Of a DNA stretch of 64,000 nt, positions 9,466-17,679 are shown piece after piece. The position numbers and the translations under genes were made by a program. Source of the stretch: Pseudomonas versuta. GTDB taxonomy: Bacteria; Pseudomonadota; Gammaproteobacteria; Pseudomonadales; Pseudomonadaceae. Each line of letters opens with the position of its first letter. The stretch's first letter is position 1. The stretch covers positions 1,860,001 through 1,924,000 of the forward strand of contig NZ_CP012676.1 of assembly GCF_001294575.1 (NCBI RefSeq), written 5' to 3'. The notes below the pieces were generated by a model, which had not been told where the DNA came from, ran no database searches, and worked only from the letters and a program-made list of their open reading frames with translations.

Positions 9466-10884
9466 ATGTCCGATCTGTTTGAGTTCTATATTGACGGCGC
9501 CTGGGTCAAACCCCACGGCGAAACCGTCGAAACGGTGGTGAACCCGTCCACCGAACAGGTGGTCGCGCGCATCATCCTGGGTGACGCGCAGGATGCGGAC
9601 CGTGCAGTCAGCGCGGCCCGCCAGGCTTTCCCGGCGTACGCCGGCAGTTCACTTGAGGCACGCATTGACCTGCTGCACAGCATCATCGAGGTCTACAAAG
9701 GCTACAGCGAAGCGTTGATCGAAGCGGTGCACCTGGAGATGGGCGCGCCGCTGTCCCTGGCGCGCAGCGCCCATGTACCGGCGGGCCTTGGCCACCTGGT
9801 GCAGGCGCTGGAGGTGTTGCGCGAGTACCGTTTCGAACGTCGCCTGGGCAATACGCTGGTGGTGCGTGAGCCCATTGGCGTGAGTGCCCTGATCACCCCG
9901 TGGAACTGGCCGCTCAACCAGCTCACCTGCAAGCTCGCGCCAGCCCTGGCGGTGGGCTGCACCCTGGTACTCAAGCCGAGTGAGCGTGCGCCTTTGTCGG
10001 CGCATATCCTCGCTCAGATATTGCATGAAGCCGGCGTGCCCAAAGGGGTATTCAACCTGGTCCACGGCGACGGCCCTGGGGTGGGAGCCGCACTGGCCCG
10101 TCATGCTGACGTGGATATGGTGTCCTTTACCGGCTCGACCCGGGCCGGTATCGCCGTGGCCAGGATGGCCGCCGATACGGTCAAGCGTGTATCCCAGGAG
10201 CTGGGCGGCAAATCCGCGAATATCCTGCTCGACGATGCCGACCTGCCGAGTGCGGTGCGCCACGGCGTGCTGGGCTGTATTCGCAACAGCGGCCAGTCGT
10301 GCAATGCACCGACGCGCTTGCTGGTGCCTCGTGTGCAGCAACAGGCGGTGATTGATATCGCCCGGCAAGTGCTGGACCAGGTGTGCTTCGACGACAGTGA
10401 GCCGACCTCAGCCATAGGCCCGGTGGCTAACGCCATGCAGTTCGAACGGGTACAGGCCATGATCGCGCAGGCCATTGCCGAGGGGTCGCGGTTGGTCGCC
10501 GGAGGACCGGGACGACCCCATGGGATTGAGCGTGGCTACTACGTGCAACCGACGATATTTGCCGATGTCACCCCGGACATGCTGGTGGCGCGAGAAGAAA
10601 TCTTCGGCCCGGTGCTGGCGATCATGCCGTACGACAGCGAAGCCGAGGCCATCGCCATTGCCAACGACAGCCCTTACGGCTTGTCGGGGTACGTCACCTC
10701 GGCAAGCCTGGAGCGCAGCCGCCAAGTTGCACGCCAACTGCGCACCGGCATGGTCCACCTCAACGGTGCACGGGCCGACCAGGCCGCGCCGTTTGGCGGC
10801 TATAAGCAGTCGGGTAACGGGCGTGAGTGGGGTGAGTCGGGGTTTGACGAATACCTGGAGAGCAAGTCGCTGTTCGGGTATTAG
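9466..10884 (+). CDS. NAD(P)-dependent aldehyde dehydrogenase
   Basis: A 472-residue aldehyde dehydrogenase superfamily enzyme. The oxyanion Asn147 lies in TPWNWP, the general base Glu245 in QELGGKS, the nucleophile Cys279 in NSGQSCNAPTR, and the Rossmann GSTRAG loop at about 224. It should oxidise the semialdehyde made by the preceding aminotransferase to a carboxylic acid. It is the last gene of the + strand cluster; its stop lies only 12 bp from the stop of the convergent MFS gene, with no clear terminator between them. The substrate chain length cannot be decided from sequence. Confidence 0.92.
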   Translation: MSDLFEFYIDGAWVKPHGETVETVVNPSTEQVVARIILGDAQDADRAVSAARQAFPAYAGSSLEARIDLLHSIIEVYKGYSEALIEAVHLEMGAPLSLARSAHVPAGLGHLVQALEVLREYRFERRLGNTLVVREPIGVSALITPWNWPLNQLTCKLAPALAVGCTLVLKPSERAPLSAHILAQILHEAGVPKGVFNLVHGDGPGVGAALARHADVDMVSFTGSTRAGIAVARMAADTVKRVSQELGGKSANILLDDADLPSAVRHGVLGCIRNSGQSCNAPTRLLVPRVQQQAVIDIARQVLDQVCFDDSEPTSAIGPVANAMQFERVQAMIAQAIAEGSRLVAGGPGRPHGIERGYYVQPTIFADVTPDMLVAREEIFGPVLAIMPYDSEAEAIAIANDSPYGLSGYVTSASLERSRQVARQLRTGMVHLNGARADQAAPFGGYKQSGNGREWGESGFDEYLESKSLFGY

Positions 10885-10896
10885 CTGCACGTCAGG

Positions 10897-12081
10897 TCAG
10901 ACCGTGTGTCCATCGGCAGTGGGAGGCCTGCTTTTCATTTGCAGGGCAAGTGCGCCGATGGCCACACCTGCTGCAGCGGCGCCTGCTATGGGGATATAGG
11001 CGAGCCCGAAATGGGTAATCACCCAGCCTGCACCTATGCCTCCCAACGCCGTTCCGAGGTTGAACGACGCAATATTAAGCCCTGAAGCCACTGCACTGGA
11101 CTGCGGAGTGTAGTGGTGTGCCAGGCGCAGCATGCGCAGGGTCGACAGGGTCACTATGGCAAAGAACACCACTCCCAATAGCCCCACCAGCGTTAACGTG
11201 GCAATCATCGAATCGCCCCAGAGGTACAACCCCAACAGATTAAGCATCAATGCCGTCAACCCGCCGAGCAAACATCGATCGGCGTCGAAGGCATCCACGA
11301 GATAGCCGCCCAGCAAATTGCCGAGAATGGAGCAGATTCCGAACACCAGCATCGCCAGGCTCAGAACCTGCGGCGGGACACGGGTGATGTCCAGCAGGAA
11401 CGGCGATACGAAGGTAAAGAATGAAAAAGTCGCCACGCTCACCAGCATCGCGATCGTGGCAGCCCCCAACAGTTCAGGGTGCAACAGGGCCGCGAGGCTT
11501 TGTTTCAGGTCTGTGGTGCGGGGACTCGCGCAACGGGGTTGCTGGCGCATCAGCAGCACCAGGCCCAGGGTGCTGATCAGGCCCAGGCCGCCGATGGCCA
11601 GGAACACCATGCGCCATGACCAGTAGCTGGCGAAGAAGGTGCCCAGAGGCACGCCAAAGGCGATTGAAAGGGTCAGGCCCATCCATACCAGCGATAGCGC
11701 TCGCCCTGCGCGCACCGGGTCGACCCGTTTGACCGCCGCGTTGGAGGCCACGGCCATGAATACCCCATGCGCGAGGCCGATGATGAAACGCACGCCATGC
11801 AAGGTCAGTACATCGGGCGCCAGACTGATGGCCACGCTGCCGGCGGCAAGCACGCCGAGGGTCAGCAACAAGACGGTTTTGTCGCGCCAGTTGGCCAACA
11901 GGGCGGTGATGATCGGGGCGCCGATGGCGGCGCCCAAGGCATAGGCGGCGATGGCTGAGCCAACTTGCGAGATGGACTCATGCAAGTCCATCGAGATCGC
12001 CGACACCAGGCCGGCAACAACGAATTCGGACAAGCCGAAGGTAAAAGTACAAAGCGAAAAAATGTAGATGACGGCTGGCAT
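10897..12081 (-). CDS. MFS transporter, DHA1-type efflux permease
   Basis: A 394-residue transporter with twelve predicted hydrophobic segments. It resembles the sugar/purine/drug proton antiporters of the AraJ/NepI group: an N-terminal FTFGLSEFVVAGL segment, an inter-helix ANWRDKTVLL loop and a GLAHGVFMAVASNAAVKR motif. I prefer the ATG at 12081, which starts just before helix 1; an upstream TTG at 12123 would add 14 residues with no support. The truncated LysR gene beyond its 5' end may once have been its regulator. The substrate is unknown. Confidence 0.85.
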   Translation of the reverse strand: MPAVIYIFSLCTFTFGLSEFVVAGLVSAISMDLHESISQVGSAIAAYALGAAIGAPIITALLANWRDKTVLLLTLGVLAAGSVAISLAPDVLTLHGVRFIIGLAHGVFMAVASNAAVKRVDPVRAGRALSLVWMGLTLSIAFGVPLGTFFASYWSWRMVFLAIGGLGLISTLGLVLLMRQQPRCASPRTTDLKQSLAALLHPELLGAATIAMLVSVATFSFFTFVSPFLLDITRVPPQVLSLAMLVFGICSILGNLLGGYLVDAFDADRCLLGGLTALMLNLLGLYLWGDSMIATLTLVGLLGVVFFAIVTLSTLRMLRLAHHYTPQSSAVASGLNIASFNLGTALGGIGAGWVITHFGLAYIPIAGAAAAGVAIGALALQMKSRPPTADGHTV

Positions 12082-12123
12082 AAAAACTCGGTTGTGGGGG
12101 AAGGGCGCAACCCGTGCTTGCAA

Positions 12124-12540
12124 AGGTAGGGGGATAGTGCGGCGCCAAAAGTCAGATGAGAAATACTTTAAAAGTCTCTGTTTAATACTATTGGCGGGGC
12201 TTAGTTGTTTTTTGATGGCGCGAGTATTAATCCGCGGTGAATGGCTGGTTTAGTTGTGATGTTCGGCAGGTTGGCGTATCACGGGGCGGCACGATCCTGA
12301 ATAAATAACAGGTCGATTACTCAAGTATCGGTTTTTCTCGCTGACAGCTGCAGGCGCTTGCCAATAGACGTGAAAGTAGTTTGCTTTATCGGTCGGCTCG
12401 CCAATGTTCGCTGGGGCTTTTTAACGGGGAGCAAGTGCATGTCCGTTCATAACCATTATCTGCACCGTTGATGACGGCCGGGCCGCCAGGTTATTGATCC
12501 CGCGCACTGGCGTCGCGAGCTTGAACAGCCTGCTGGCACT
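12124..12540. other. Non-coding gap between MFS gene and truncated LysR gene
   Basis: No gene is supported over these 417 bases. The first part should hold the promoter of the minus-strand MFS gene and is rather AT-rich around 12150-12240. Short frames near 12440-12540 are open for about 35 codons but match nothing I recognise. Together with the broken genes to its right this stretch looks like decayed sequence. Confidence 0.4.
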
Positions 12541-13275
12541 CTAACTGACCTGGGTGGCCAGCATCCCCTCGACACGGGGACCGGCGTTGAAGTCGAGCAT
12601 TGAAATGAAGCTGTCCATCAACGGTGATTCGTTGTCGATGTTCCAGCTCATATACAGGCCGATGGCCGGGTTGGGGGAGGCGGTCACGGGGTTGATCCGG
12701 CGGAACAGGACCTTGTCGCGCATGATGGAGCCGGCAATCGACTCAGGCACCAGTGCAACGCCGAAACCGCAGGCCACCAAGCCGATCAAGGTCTGGATCT
12801 GCGCAGCCTCCTGCACCACCCTGGGGTAAAAACCGGCGGCTTCACACAAGGCGATCAACTGACTGTGATAGCCGATGCCCAGGGCTTGGGGGGTGAATAC
12901 GAAGTCTTCCCCGGCGAAATCCCTCAAGTCAATCCGACCTTCCTTCGCCTTCGGGTGATCGGCGGGCAGCGCCATCACGATCTCTTCGTCCAGCAGCAGG
13001 CGTGACTGGACGTTTTGCGCCGAGATCGGCAACTTGCGCATGAAGGCAATATCCGCTTCACCCGACAGAATGGCCCTGGCCTGGCTGGAAGAGGGCATCT
13101 CCTTGATGATCAACTGGACGTTGGGGTAGGACTCGCGGAACTGGCGCAAGGTACTGAGCAGTGACTCGTAGTAGGCGATCGACAACGCAGTCACCGTGAG
13201 TTTGCCGGCAATGCCCTGGGACACCTGGCGGGCGTGAACATCGCCACGTTGTACGTTTGATCCAAAAACTTGCAA
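12541..13275 (-). pseudogene. Truncated LysR-type regulator lacking the DNA-binding domain
   Basis: The open frame encodes a complete LysR effector-binding domain (PF03466). Homology begins around HARQVSQGIAGKLTV, the normal end of the linker helix, and continues through a second-lobe segment VACGFGVALVPESIAG to the C-terminus. The winged helix-turn-helix that should precede it (about 60-80 residues) is absent: upstream translations on the minus strand in all frames show no HTH. The nominal start MQVFGSNVQRGD has no family resemblance. I therefore call it a 5'-deleted gene, unable to bind DNA. It sits in a decayed stretch beside an SDR remnant. Confidence 0.75.
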
Positions 13276-13439
13276 GTGCTGTGGAGCAGGCCAGTATGCC
13301 GCGGGGATGTTTGCGGATGAGCCTTGCGATAAATAATCGTCAGGGGATCATTTGGATTGAACATCAGCTTGATATGAAGCATGTATCAATTTGCGTCGCC
13401 GTTAGTATTAAACAATGTGCATATACATTGTCAGGCTGA

Positions 13440-13562
13440 GGCAGCACCCAAGAACAAACCGATATCTTGATTAACAACGTCGGTCGGGTCGGTTATCAAG
13501 CAACTGAAGAGGCCGACCCAACAACTGGAAGTGAATGGAGCTTCATGGTAGGTGGAAGGGCA
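13440..13562 (+). pseudogene. Short remnant of a short-chain dehydrogenase (SDR) gene
   Basis: Translated in the frame of 13461, this piece reads DILINNVGRVGYQATEEADP. It matches the conserved NNAG core that follows the cofactor-binding part of classical SDR oxidoreductases, with the usual D(I/V)LxNN opening. The frame is closed by TGA at 13437 and another stop soon after 13555, so only about 30-40 residues survive. No start, glycine-rich cofactor motif or YxxxK site is present. It is a fossil, not a gene. Confidence 0.6.
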
Positions 13563-13595
13563 GAAATGATCAGATAACAGCCTGTCCGACGACAC

Positions 13596-14510
13596 CTACA
13601 GACTCTCCGGGTCACCAAAGAACATCTGAATTCTCGAGCGCAACCAGCGCTCTCCGGGGTCGTTGTCCTGGGCGCCGCGCCATGCCATGTGCAGTTCAAA
13701 GGCCGGGGTGTCCAGCGGCGGGTCTTCAGCGCGAACGCCGCCGGCGGCGGTCAGGGCTTCGGCGGTGTAGTCGGGCACGGTGGCGATGATGTCGGTCCCG
13801 GCGAGCAGGGTGCTCAGGCCATTGAACTGCGGCACGGCCAGCACCACGTGGCGCTTGCGGCCCATTTTTTCCAGCTCGGTGTCCATGAAGCCGCTCAGGT
13901 CGCCGGCAAAGGAAACCAGGGCATGGGGGCGGGCGCAGAAGTCGTCCAGGCTTAACGGGCCGGGTACGGTGTCTGCACGCAACAGCTTGGGTTTGCTGCG
14001 GCGCAATACCTTGCGCTTGGCATTGGCCGGCAGGTCGCTGGTATAGCTCACGCCCACTGAAATTTCGCCGGAAGCCAGCAGCGGCGGCATCAGGATGTAA
14101 TTGACCCGGCGTACTACCAGTACGATGCCGGGCGCTTCTGCGCGCAAGCGCTTGAGCAACATGGGCAGCAGCGCAAATTCCACATCATCTGACAGGCCAA
14201 TCCGGAATACCGAGGTGCTGGTGGCCGGGTTGAACTCCGAGGCGCGGCTCACGGCCGTGGAAATTGAGTCCAGGGCCGGAGACAGCAGGGCGAAAATTTC
14301 GATCGCCCGGGCCGTCGGTTCCATGCTGCGCCCGGTACGCACGAACAGCGGGTCGTCGAACAGGTTGCGCAGGCGTGAAAGTGCCGCACTGATGGCCGGC
14401 TGCCCTAGAAACAGTTTCTCGGCAGCGCGGGTCACACTGCGCTCATGCATCAGGGTTTCGAAGACGATCAGCAAATTCAGATCGACGCGACGCAAGTCGT
14501 TACGGTTCAT
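13596..14510 (-). CDS. mexT: LysR-type transcriptional regulator MexT
   Basis: A 304-residue LysR regulator. The N-terminal 60 residues hold the winged helix-turn-helix (LMHERSVTRAAEKLFLGQPA), followed by a linker and the effector-binding domain ending in RIQMFFGDPESL. The sequence agrees along its length with what I recall of MexT, the activator of mexEF-oprN and of the mexS oxidoreductase in P. aeruginosa. The divergent mexS homologue 240 bp away matches that arrangement. Here the expected mexEF-oprN genes do not follow; instead there is decayed sequence. The protein looks intact, with no frameshift or internal repeat seen. Confidence 0.85.
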   Translation of the reverse strand: MNRNDLRRVDLNLLIVFETLMHERSVTRAAEKLFLGQPAISAALSRLRNLFDDPLFVRTGRSMEPTARAIEIFALLSPALDSISTAVSRASEFNPATSTSVFRIGLSDDVEFALLPMLLKRLRAEAPGIVLVVRRVNYILMPPLLASGEISVGVSYTSDLPANAKRKVLRRSKPKLLRADTVPGPLSLDDFCARPHALVSFAGDLSGFMDTELEKMGRKRHVVLAVPQFNGLSTLLAGTDIIATVPDYTAEALTAAGGVRAEDPPLDTPAFELHMAWRGAQDNDPGERWLRSRIQMFFGDPESL

Positions 14511-14752
14511 CTGGCAGGCTTCACAGGCGGTTCAACACAGGGGTAGGTAACGGATCTTACTGGCAAAACTTGTAAATCGACACTCGGTAGATTGGCTTTC
14601 TGCGTTTTTACTGGGCGCAGTGCGGTTTGCGGACGGACAAAATGGCTGCCGATCAATGTCAGGCATGTCGACTATTAATGCTGTCTGTTAGTCTTGTGCA
14701 CAAAGCCCGGATAAAGTCCGTGGCATTAGCGATTAATTAGGCGAGGTTTGTA
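14511..14752. promoter_or_regulatory. mexT-mexS divergent intergenic region
   Basis: This 242-bp region separates mexT (-) from mexS (+) and must hold both promoters. LysR-type candidate sites include ATCAATGTCAGGCATGTCGAC at about 14652-14672 (described in two parts: ATCA, then GTCGAC) and AATCGACACTCGGTAGATT near 14575. Neither matches the published nod-box-like MexT consensus exactly in spacing, so assignment is tentative. Confidence 0.4.
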
Positions 14753-15775
14753 ATGTCGCGCACGATCCGTTTTCACAAGTTTGGCCCGGCCGAGGTACTC
14801 ACGTGCGAAGAGCACGAGGTCGCTGCGCCTGCGGCTGGCGAAGTGCAGGTCCGTGTCCAGGCCATTGGTATCAGCTGGTATGACGTGCTCTGGCGGCAGA
14901 ACCTGGCCCCGAGCCACGCCCGTTTGCCTGCGGGTATCGGCCATGAAATGGCTGGTGTGGTGACTGCGGTCGGCCCCGGTGTTACGGATTTGTCGGTAGG
15001 TGACAAGGTCGCGAGCTTTCCCGGCCAGAGTCCCAACGACTATCCCACCTATGGCGAACTGATCGTGATGCCGCGTTCGGTCCTCACGCGCTATCCGGAT
15101 GTGCTGACCCCGGTTGAGGCCAGTGTGCATTACACGCCTTTGCTGATTGCCTACTTTGCCTATGTCGATCTGGCGCGGGTCAAGCCCGGGCAGACCGTGC
15201 TGATCACCGATGCCAGCCACTGTGCCGGCCCTTCGTTCGTGCAGTTGGGCAAGGCCCTGGGGGTCAAGGTCATTGCGGCGACCCGTGATGGCGCTGAGCG
15301 TGAAGGTTTGCTGGCCCTGGGTGCAGACAATGTCATTGTCACCGAGGAGCAGGACTTGCTGATGCAAATCAACAAGATCACTGACAACAAAGGTGTCGAC
15401 GTGGTACTTGATGGCCTTGGCGGCCCGCAAATGTCGTTGCTTGGAGACGTGCTGGCACCCCGAGGCAGTCTGGTTCTGTATGGCCTGCAAGGTGGCAATA
15501 ACACGCCGTTCCCGGCGTGTGCGGCGTTCCAGAAAAACATCCAGTTCTTTGTGCACTGTATTGGTAACTTCACTGGCAAGCCGGAACTGGGTATTGCCCA
15601 GGACGAAGAGGCGATGCAACGGGCGCTGCGTGAAATCAACCAGTTGACCGCCGACCGGGTGCTGTTGCCACTGGAGGTACGGGTATTCCCCTTTGAAGAC
15701 TTCGTCGAGGCGCATCGCTACATGGACGATTGCCCTTGCCGCGGGCGGGTTGCATTACAACTGGCCAGCGACTGA
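14753..15775 (+). CDS. mexS: Zinc-free quinone oxidoreductase MexS
   Basis: A 340-residue MDR-superfamily oxidoreductase of the zeta-crystallin/quinone reductase type. The N-terminal GroES-like domain includes GIGHEMAGVVTAVG, and a Rossmann NADPH-binding domain starts near VLITDASHCAGPSF (an altered glycine-rich loop) with GVDVVLDGLGG further on. It lacks the cysteine/histidine zinc ligands of true alcohol dehydrogenases. Position and sequence match MexS, whose loss in P. aeruginosa activates MexT. It is divergent from mexT and followed by a strong hairpin terminator. Its in vivo substrate is not settled, though electrophile detoxification is suspected. Confidence 0.85.
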   Translation: MSRTIRFHKFGPAEVLTCEEHEVAAPAAGEVQVRVQAIGISWYDVLWRQNLAPSHARLPAGIGHEMAGVVTAVGPGVTDLSVGDKVASFPGQSPNDYPTYGELIVMPRSVLTRYPDVLTPVEASVHYTPLLIAYFAYVDLARVKPGQTVLITDASHCAGPSFVQLGKALGVKVIAATRDGAEREGLLALGADNVIVTEEQDLLMQINKITDNKGVDVVLDGLGGPQMSLLGDVLAPRGSLVLYGLQGGNNTPFPACAAFQKNIQFFVHCIGNFTGKPELGIAQDEEAMQRALREINQLTADRVLLPLEVRVFPFEDFVEAHRYMDDCPCRGRVALQLASD

Positions 15776-15781
15776 AACAGC

Positions 15782-15818
15782 AACGGCCCTGAGTGCAAGG
15801 CTCAGGGGCGTTGATTTT
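15782..15818 (+). terminator. Rho-independent terminator after mexS
   Basis: AACGGCCCTGAG (15782-15793) pairs with CTCAGGGGCGTT (15801-15812), twelve positions with one mismatch and a 7-nt loop, followed by GATTTT. It begins 7 nt after the mexS stop. Confidence 0.75.
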
Positions 15819-15899
15819 GCTGGAGCAAGCTTGGCCGCGATGCTGGGTCAGACGCAACACCGCGTGGCCTGGATCGCTGGCAAGCCAGGCTCCCACAGG
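15819..15899. repeat. REP-type palindrome (GATCGCTGGCAAGCC family)
   Basis: GATCGCTGGCAAGCCAGGCT at 15872-15891, continuing CCCACAG, is the Pseudomonas REP variant that reads GTGGGAGCxxGCTTGCCAGCGATC on the other strand. A degenerate inverted partner (GGAGCAAGCTTGGCCGCGATG) lies at about 15821-15841, so this is a decayed REP doublet. It lies in the mexS-fan1 gap; the rest of that gap (15900-16029) shows nothing. Confidence 0.6.
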
Positions 15900-16029
15900 T
15901 CATTGCGCCAACCCCCCCCATTTTGCATTCACAACCCGAACCACTCATCCAATAGGATTTGCCAGAGCACCGGGCAAACTGCTATCTGTACGCATATCCA
16001 GTACTCAACATCAGTGGTTTGTTCTGCCC

Positions 16030-17679
16030 GTGATTTCCGACCCTCTTGAAGACCCGCTCTATTACCTTAAAAACTTCCAGCACGTGCTCGACTGGATCGC
16101 GAGCCGGTACAGCGATGTATTAAGTACCGAGGAGCAGCAGTTCATTGCCGGCTTTGCCTTGTTGCCCAACGCCTCCCGGGCGCTGTGGGTGCGCATGGTG
16201 ATGCGAAAGGGGCAACATTTTCGCGCAAGCAAACTCGCCTATCCGGAAATCGGCGATCCCTGCCAGGCGGCAGCCCCCCTGATCGCGCTGGGCTGGGTGG
16301 ATGATCAGGCGCCGCTGGCCCTGACGGATCTGTTTGACGTGCTGACCAAGCCGGAAATTCACGCCCGGTTCGGCGCCCATCTCACCCGGCCCAAGGGTAA
16401 AAAAACCGATTGGCTGGAGGACCTGGCGGGCGACTTCCCGCACATGCAGAGCCTGTGCGCATGGCACCCCACGCTGCAAGAACCGCTTTACAGCCTTGGT
16501 AACCGGGCGCTGGGCGATCGCTTGCGGCTGATGTTCTTTGGCAACCTCAGCCAGGGCTGGTCAGACCTGGTGTTGGCCGATCTGGGGCTGTTCACCTACG
16601 AAAAGGTTGATATCAGCCCCGAGTCACGGGCCTTGCGCTGCCGGGCCGATATTGACGGTTATCTGCATCTCTATGCCTGTCGCGAACAGTTTGAAAGTGC
16701 TGGCGATGTGAATGCCGTGCTGCCAGCGGTGCTGGACTACGTGGCAGACAATCCCTGGCTACAACGGCGCCGGGCCCGCTTGCTGTTCCAGTTCGGCCAG
16801 CACCACGAACGGGCAGGGGAGCTGGCGCGGGCACTGGAGGTTTACCAGCACTGCGGGCACCCCGAGGGGCGCCTGCGCATGATCCGGGTACTTGAATTGC
16901 TGGAGCAATACCCACAGGCCATGACCCTGGCAGACGCTGCGCAAGGTGCGCCGTTCAACGACGCCGAGCATCAGCAATTGCAACGCATGCTCCCGCGGCT
17001 GCGACGCAAGCTCGGCATGCCGGCGCTGGTGCGAACCAAACCCAGGCCCCCTGAACGGTTGGACCTGAGCCTGGAGCGCATTGAGGCAACCTCGGTCGAG
17101 TTCAGGGTGGTGGCACATCTGCACACGCCGCACGAGCCAGTGCATTACGTTGAAAACACCTTGATCAACGGGTTGTTCGGGCTGCTGTGCTGGCCGGCCA
17201 TTTTTGCACCGCTGCCCGGGGCATTTTTTCATCCGTACCAAAGCGGCCCGGCCGATTTGCTGGAACAAGACTTCTACCTGCGCCGCGCCGCCTTGTTCGA
17301 AGCCTGTCTGGCGCAGCTCGATAACGGCCAGTACCTGAAGACTGTCCGCGATGTGTATAGCGCCAAGTTCGGCGTGCAATCACCCTTTGTGGCCTGGAAC
17401 TATCTGAGCGAGGCGCTGCTGGAAGACGCACTGACGTGCCTGCCGCCCGCGCATTTGAAGGTCTGGTTCCTGCGCCTGCTGCAGGACATCAAGGCCAACC
17501 GCTCGGGCATGCCGGACTTGATCCAGTTTTGCCCGGCGCAAAAAACCTACCGCATGATCGAAGTCAAAGGCCCGGGTGACCGCTTGCAGGACAACCAGCT
17601 GCGCTGGCTGGACCTTTGCGAGCAACATCAAATGCCAGTGACCGTTTGTTACGTGCAATGGCAGGAACCGGGCACTTGA
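16030..17679 (+). CDS. FAN1-like structure-specific nuclease with VRR-NUC domain
   Basis: A 549-residue protein resembling bacterial FAN1 nucleases, which process 5' flaps and interstrand crosslinks. I start at GTG 16030 because the family begins with a DPLxDPxYYLxNF motif, seen here right after this codon; longer readings run into the REP sequence. The middle is helical, with TPR-like stretches. The C-terminal VRR-NUC domain has the PD-(D/E)xK residues Asp496 (GMPD), Glu511 and Lys513 (IEVKGPGD), followed by RLQDNQ. Its stop overlaps the start of the next nuclease-helicase gene, suggesting a two-gene DNA repair operon. Confidence 0.85.
   Translation: MISDPLEDPLYYLKNFQHVLDWIASRYSDVLSTEEQQFIAGFALLPNASRALWVRMVMRKGQHFRASKLAYPEIGDPCQAAAPLIALGWVDDQAPLALTDLFDVLTKPEIHARFGAHLTRPKGKKTDWLEDLAGDFPHMQSLCAWHPTLQEPLYSLGNRALGDRLRLMFFGNLSQGWSDLVLADLGLFTYEKVDISPESRALRCRADIDGYLHLYACREQFESAGDVNAVLPAVLDYVADNPWLQRRRARLLFQFGQHHERAGELARALEVYQHCGHPEGRLRMIRVLELLEQYPQAMTLADAAQGAPFNDAEHQQLQRMLPRLRRKLGMPALVRTKPRPPERLDLSLERIEATSVEFRVVAHLHTPHEPVHYVENTLINGLFGLLCWPAIFAPLPGAFFHPYQSGPADLLEQDFYLRRAALFEACLAQLDNGQYLKTVRDVYSAKFGVQSPFVAWNYLSEALLEDALTCLPPAHLKVWFLRLLQDIKANRSGMPDLIQFCPAQKTYRMIEVKGPGDRLQDNQLRWLDLCEQHQMPVTVCYVQWQEPGT

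Noticed and set aside
14575..14672. Exact MexT (nod-box-like) operator in the mexT-mexS gap
   Set aside because: Half-sites such as ATCA and GTCGAC occur but not with the expected spacing; left as a tentative region, not a defined operator.
15793..16029. A longer N-terminus for the FAN1-like protein (open to 15793)
   Set aside because: The extra residues are translated from the mexS terminator and REP sequence and do not match the family, which starts at the DPLEDPLYYLKNF motif.
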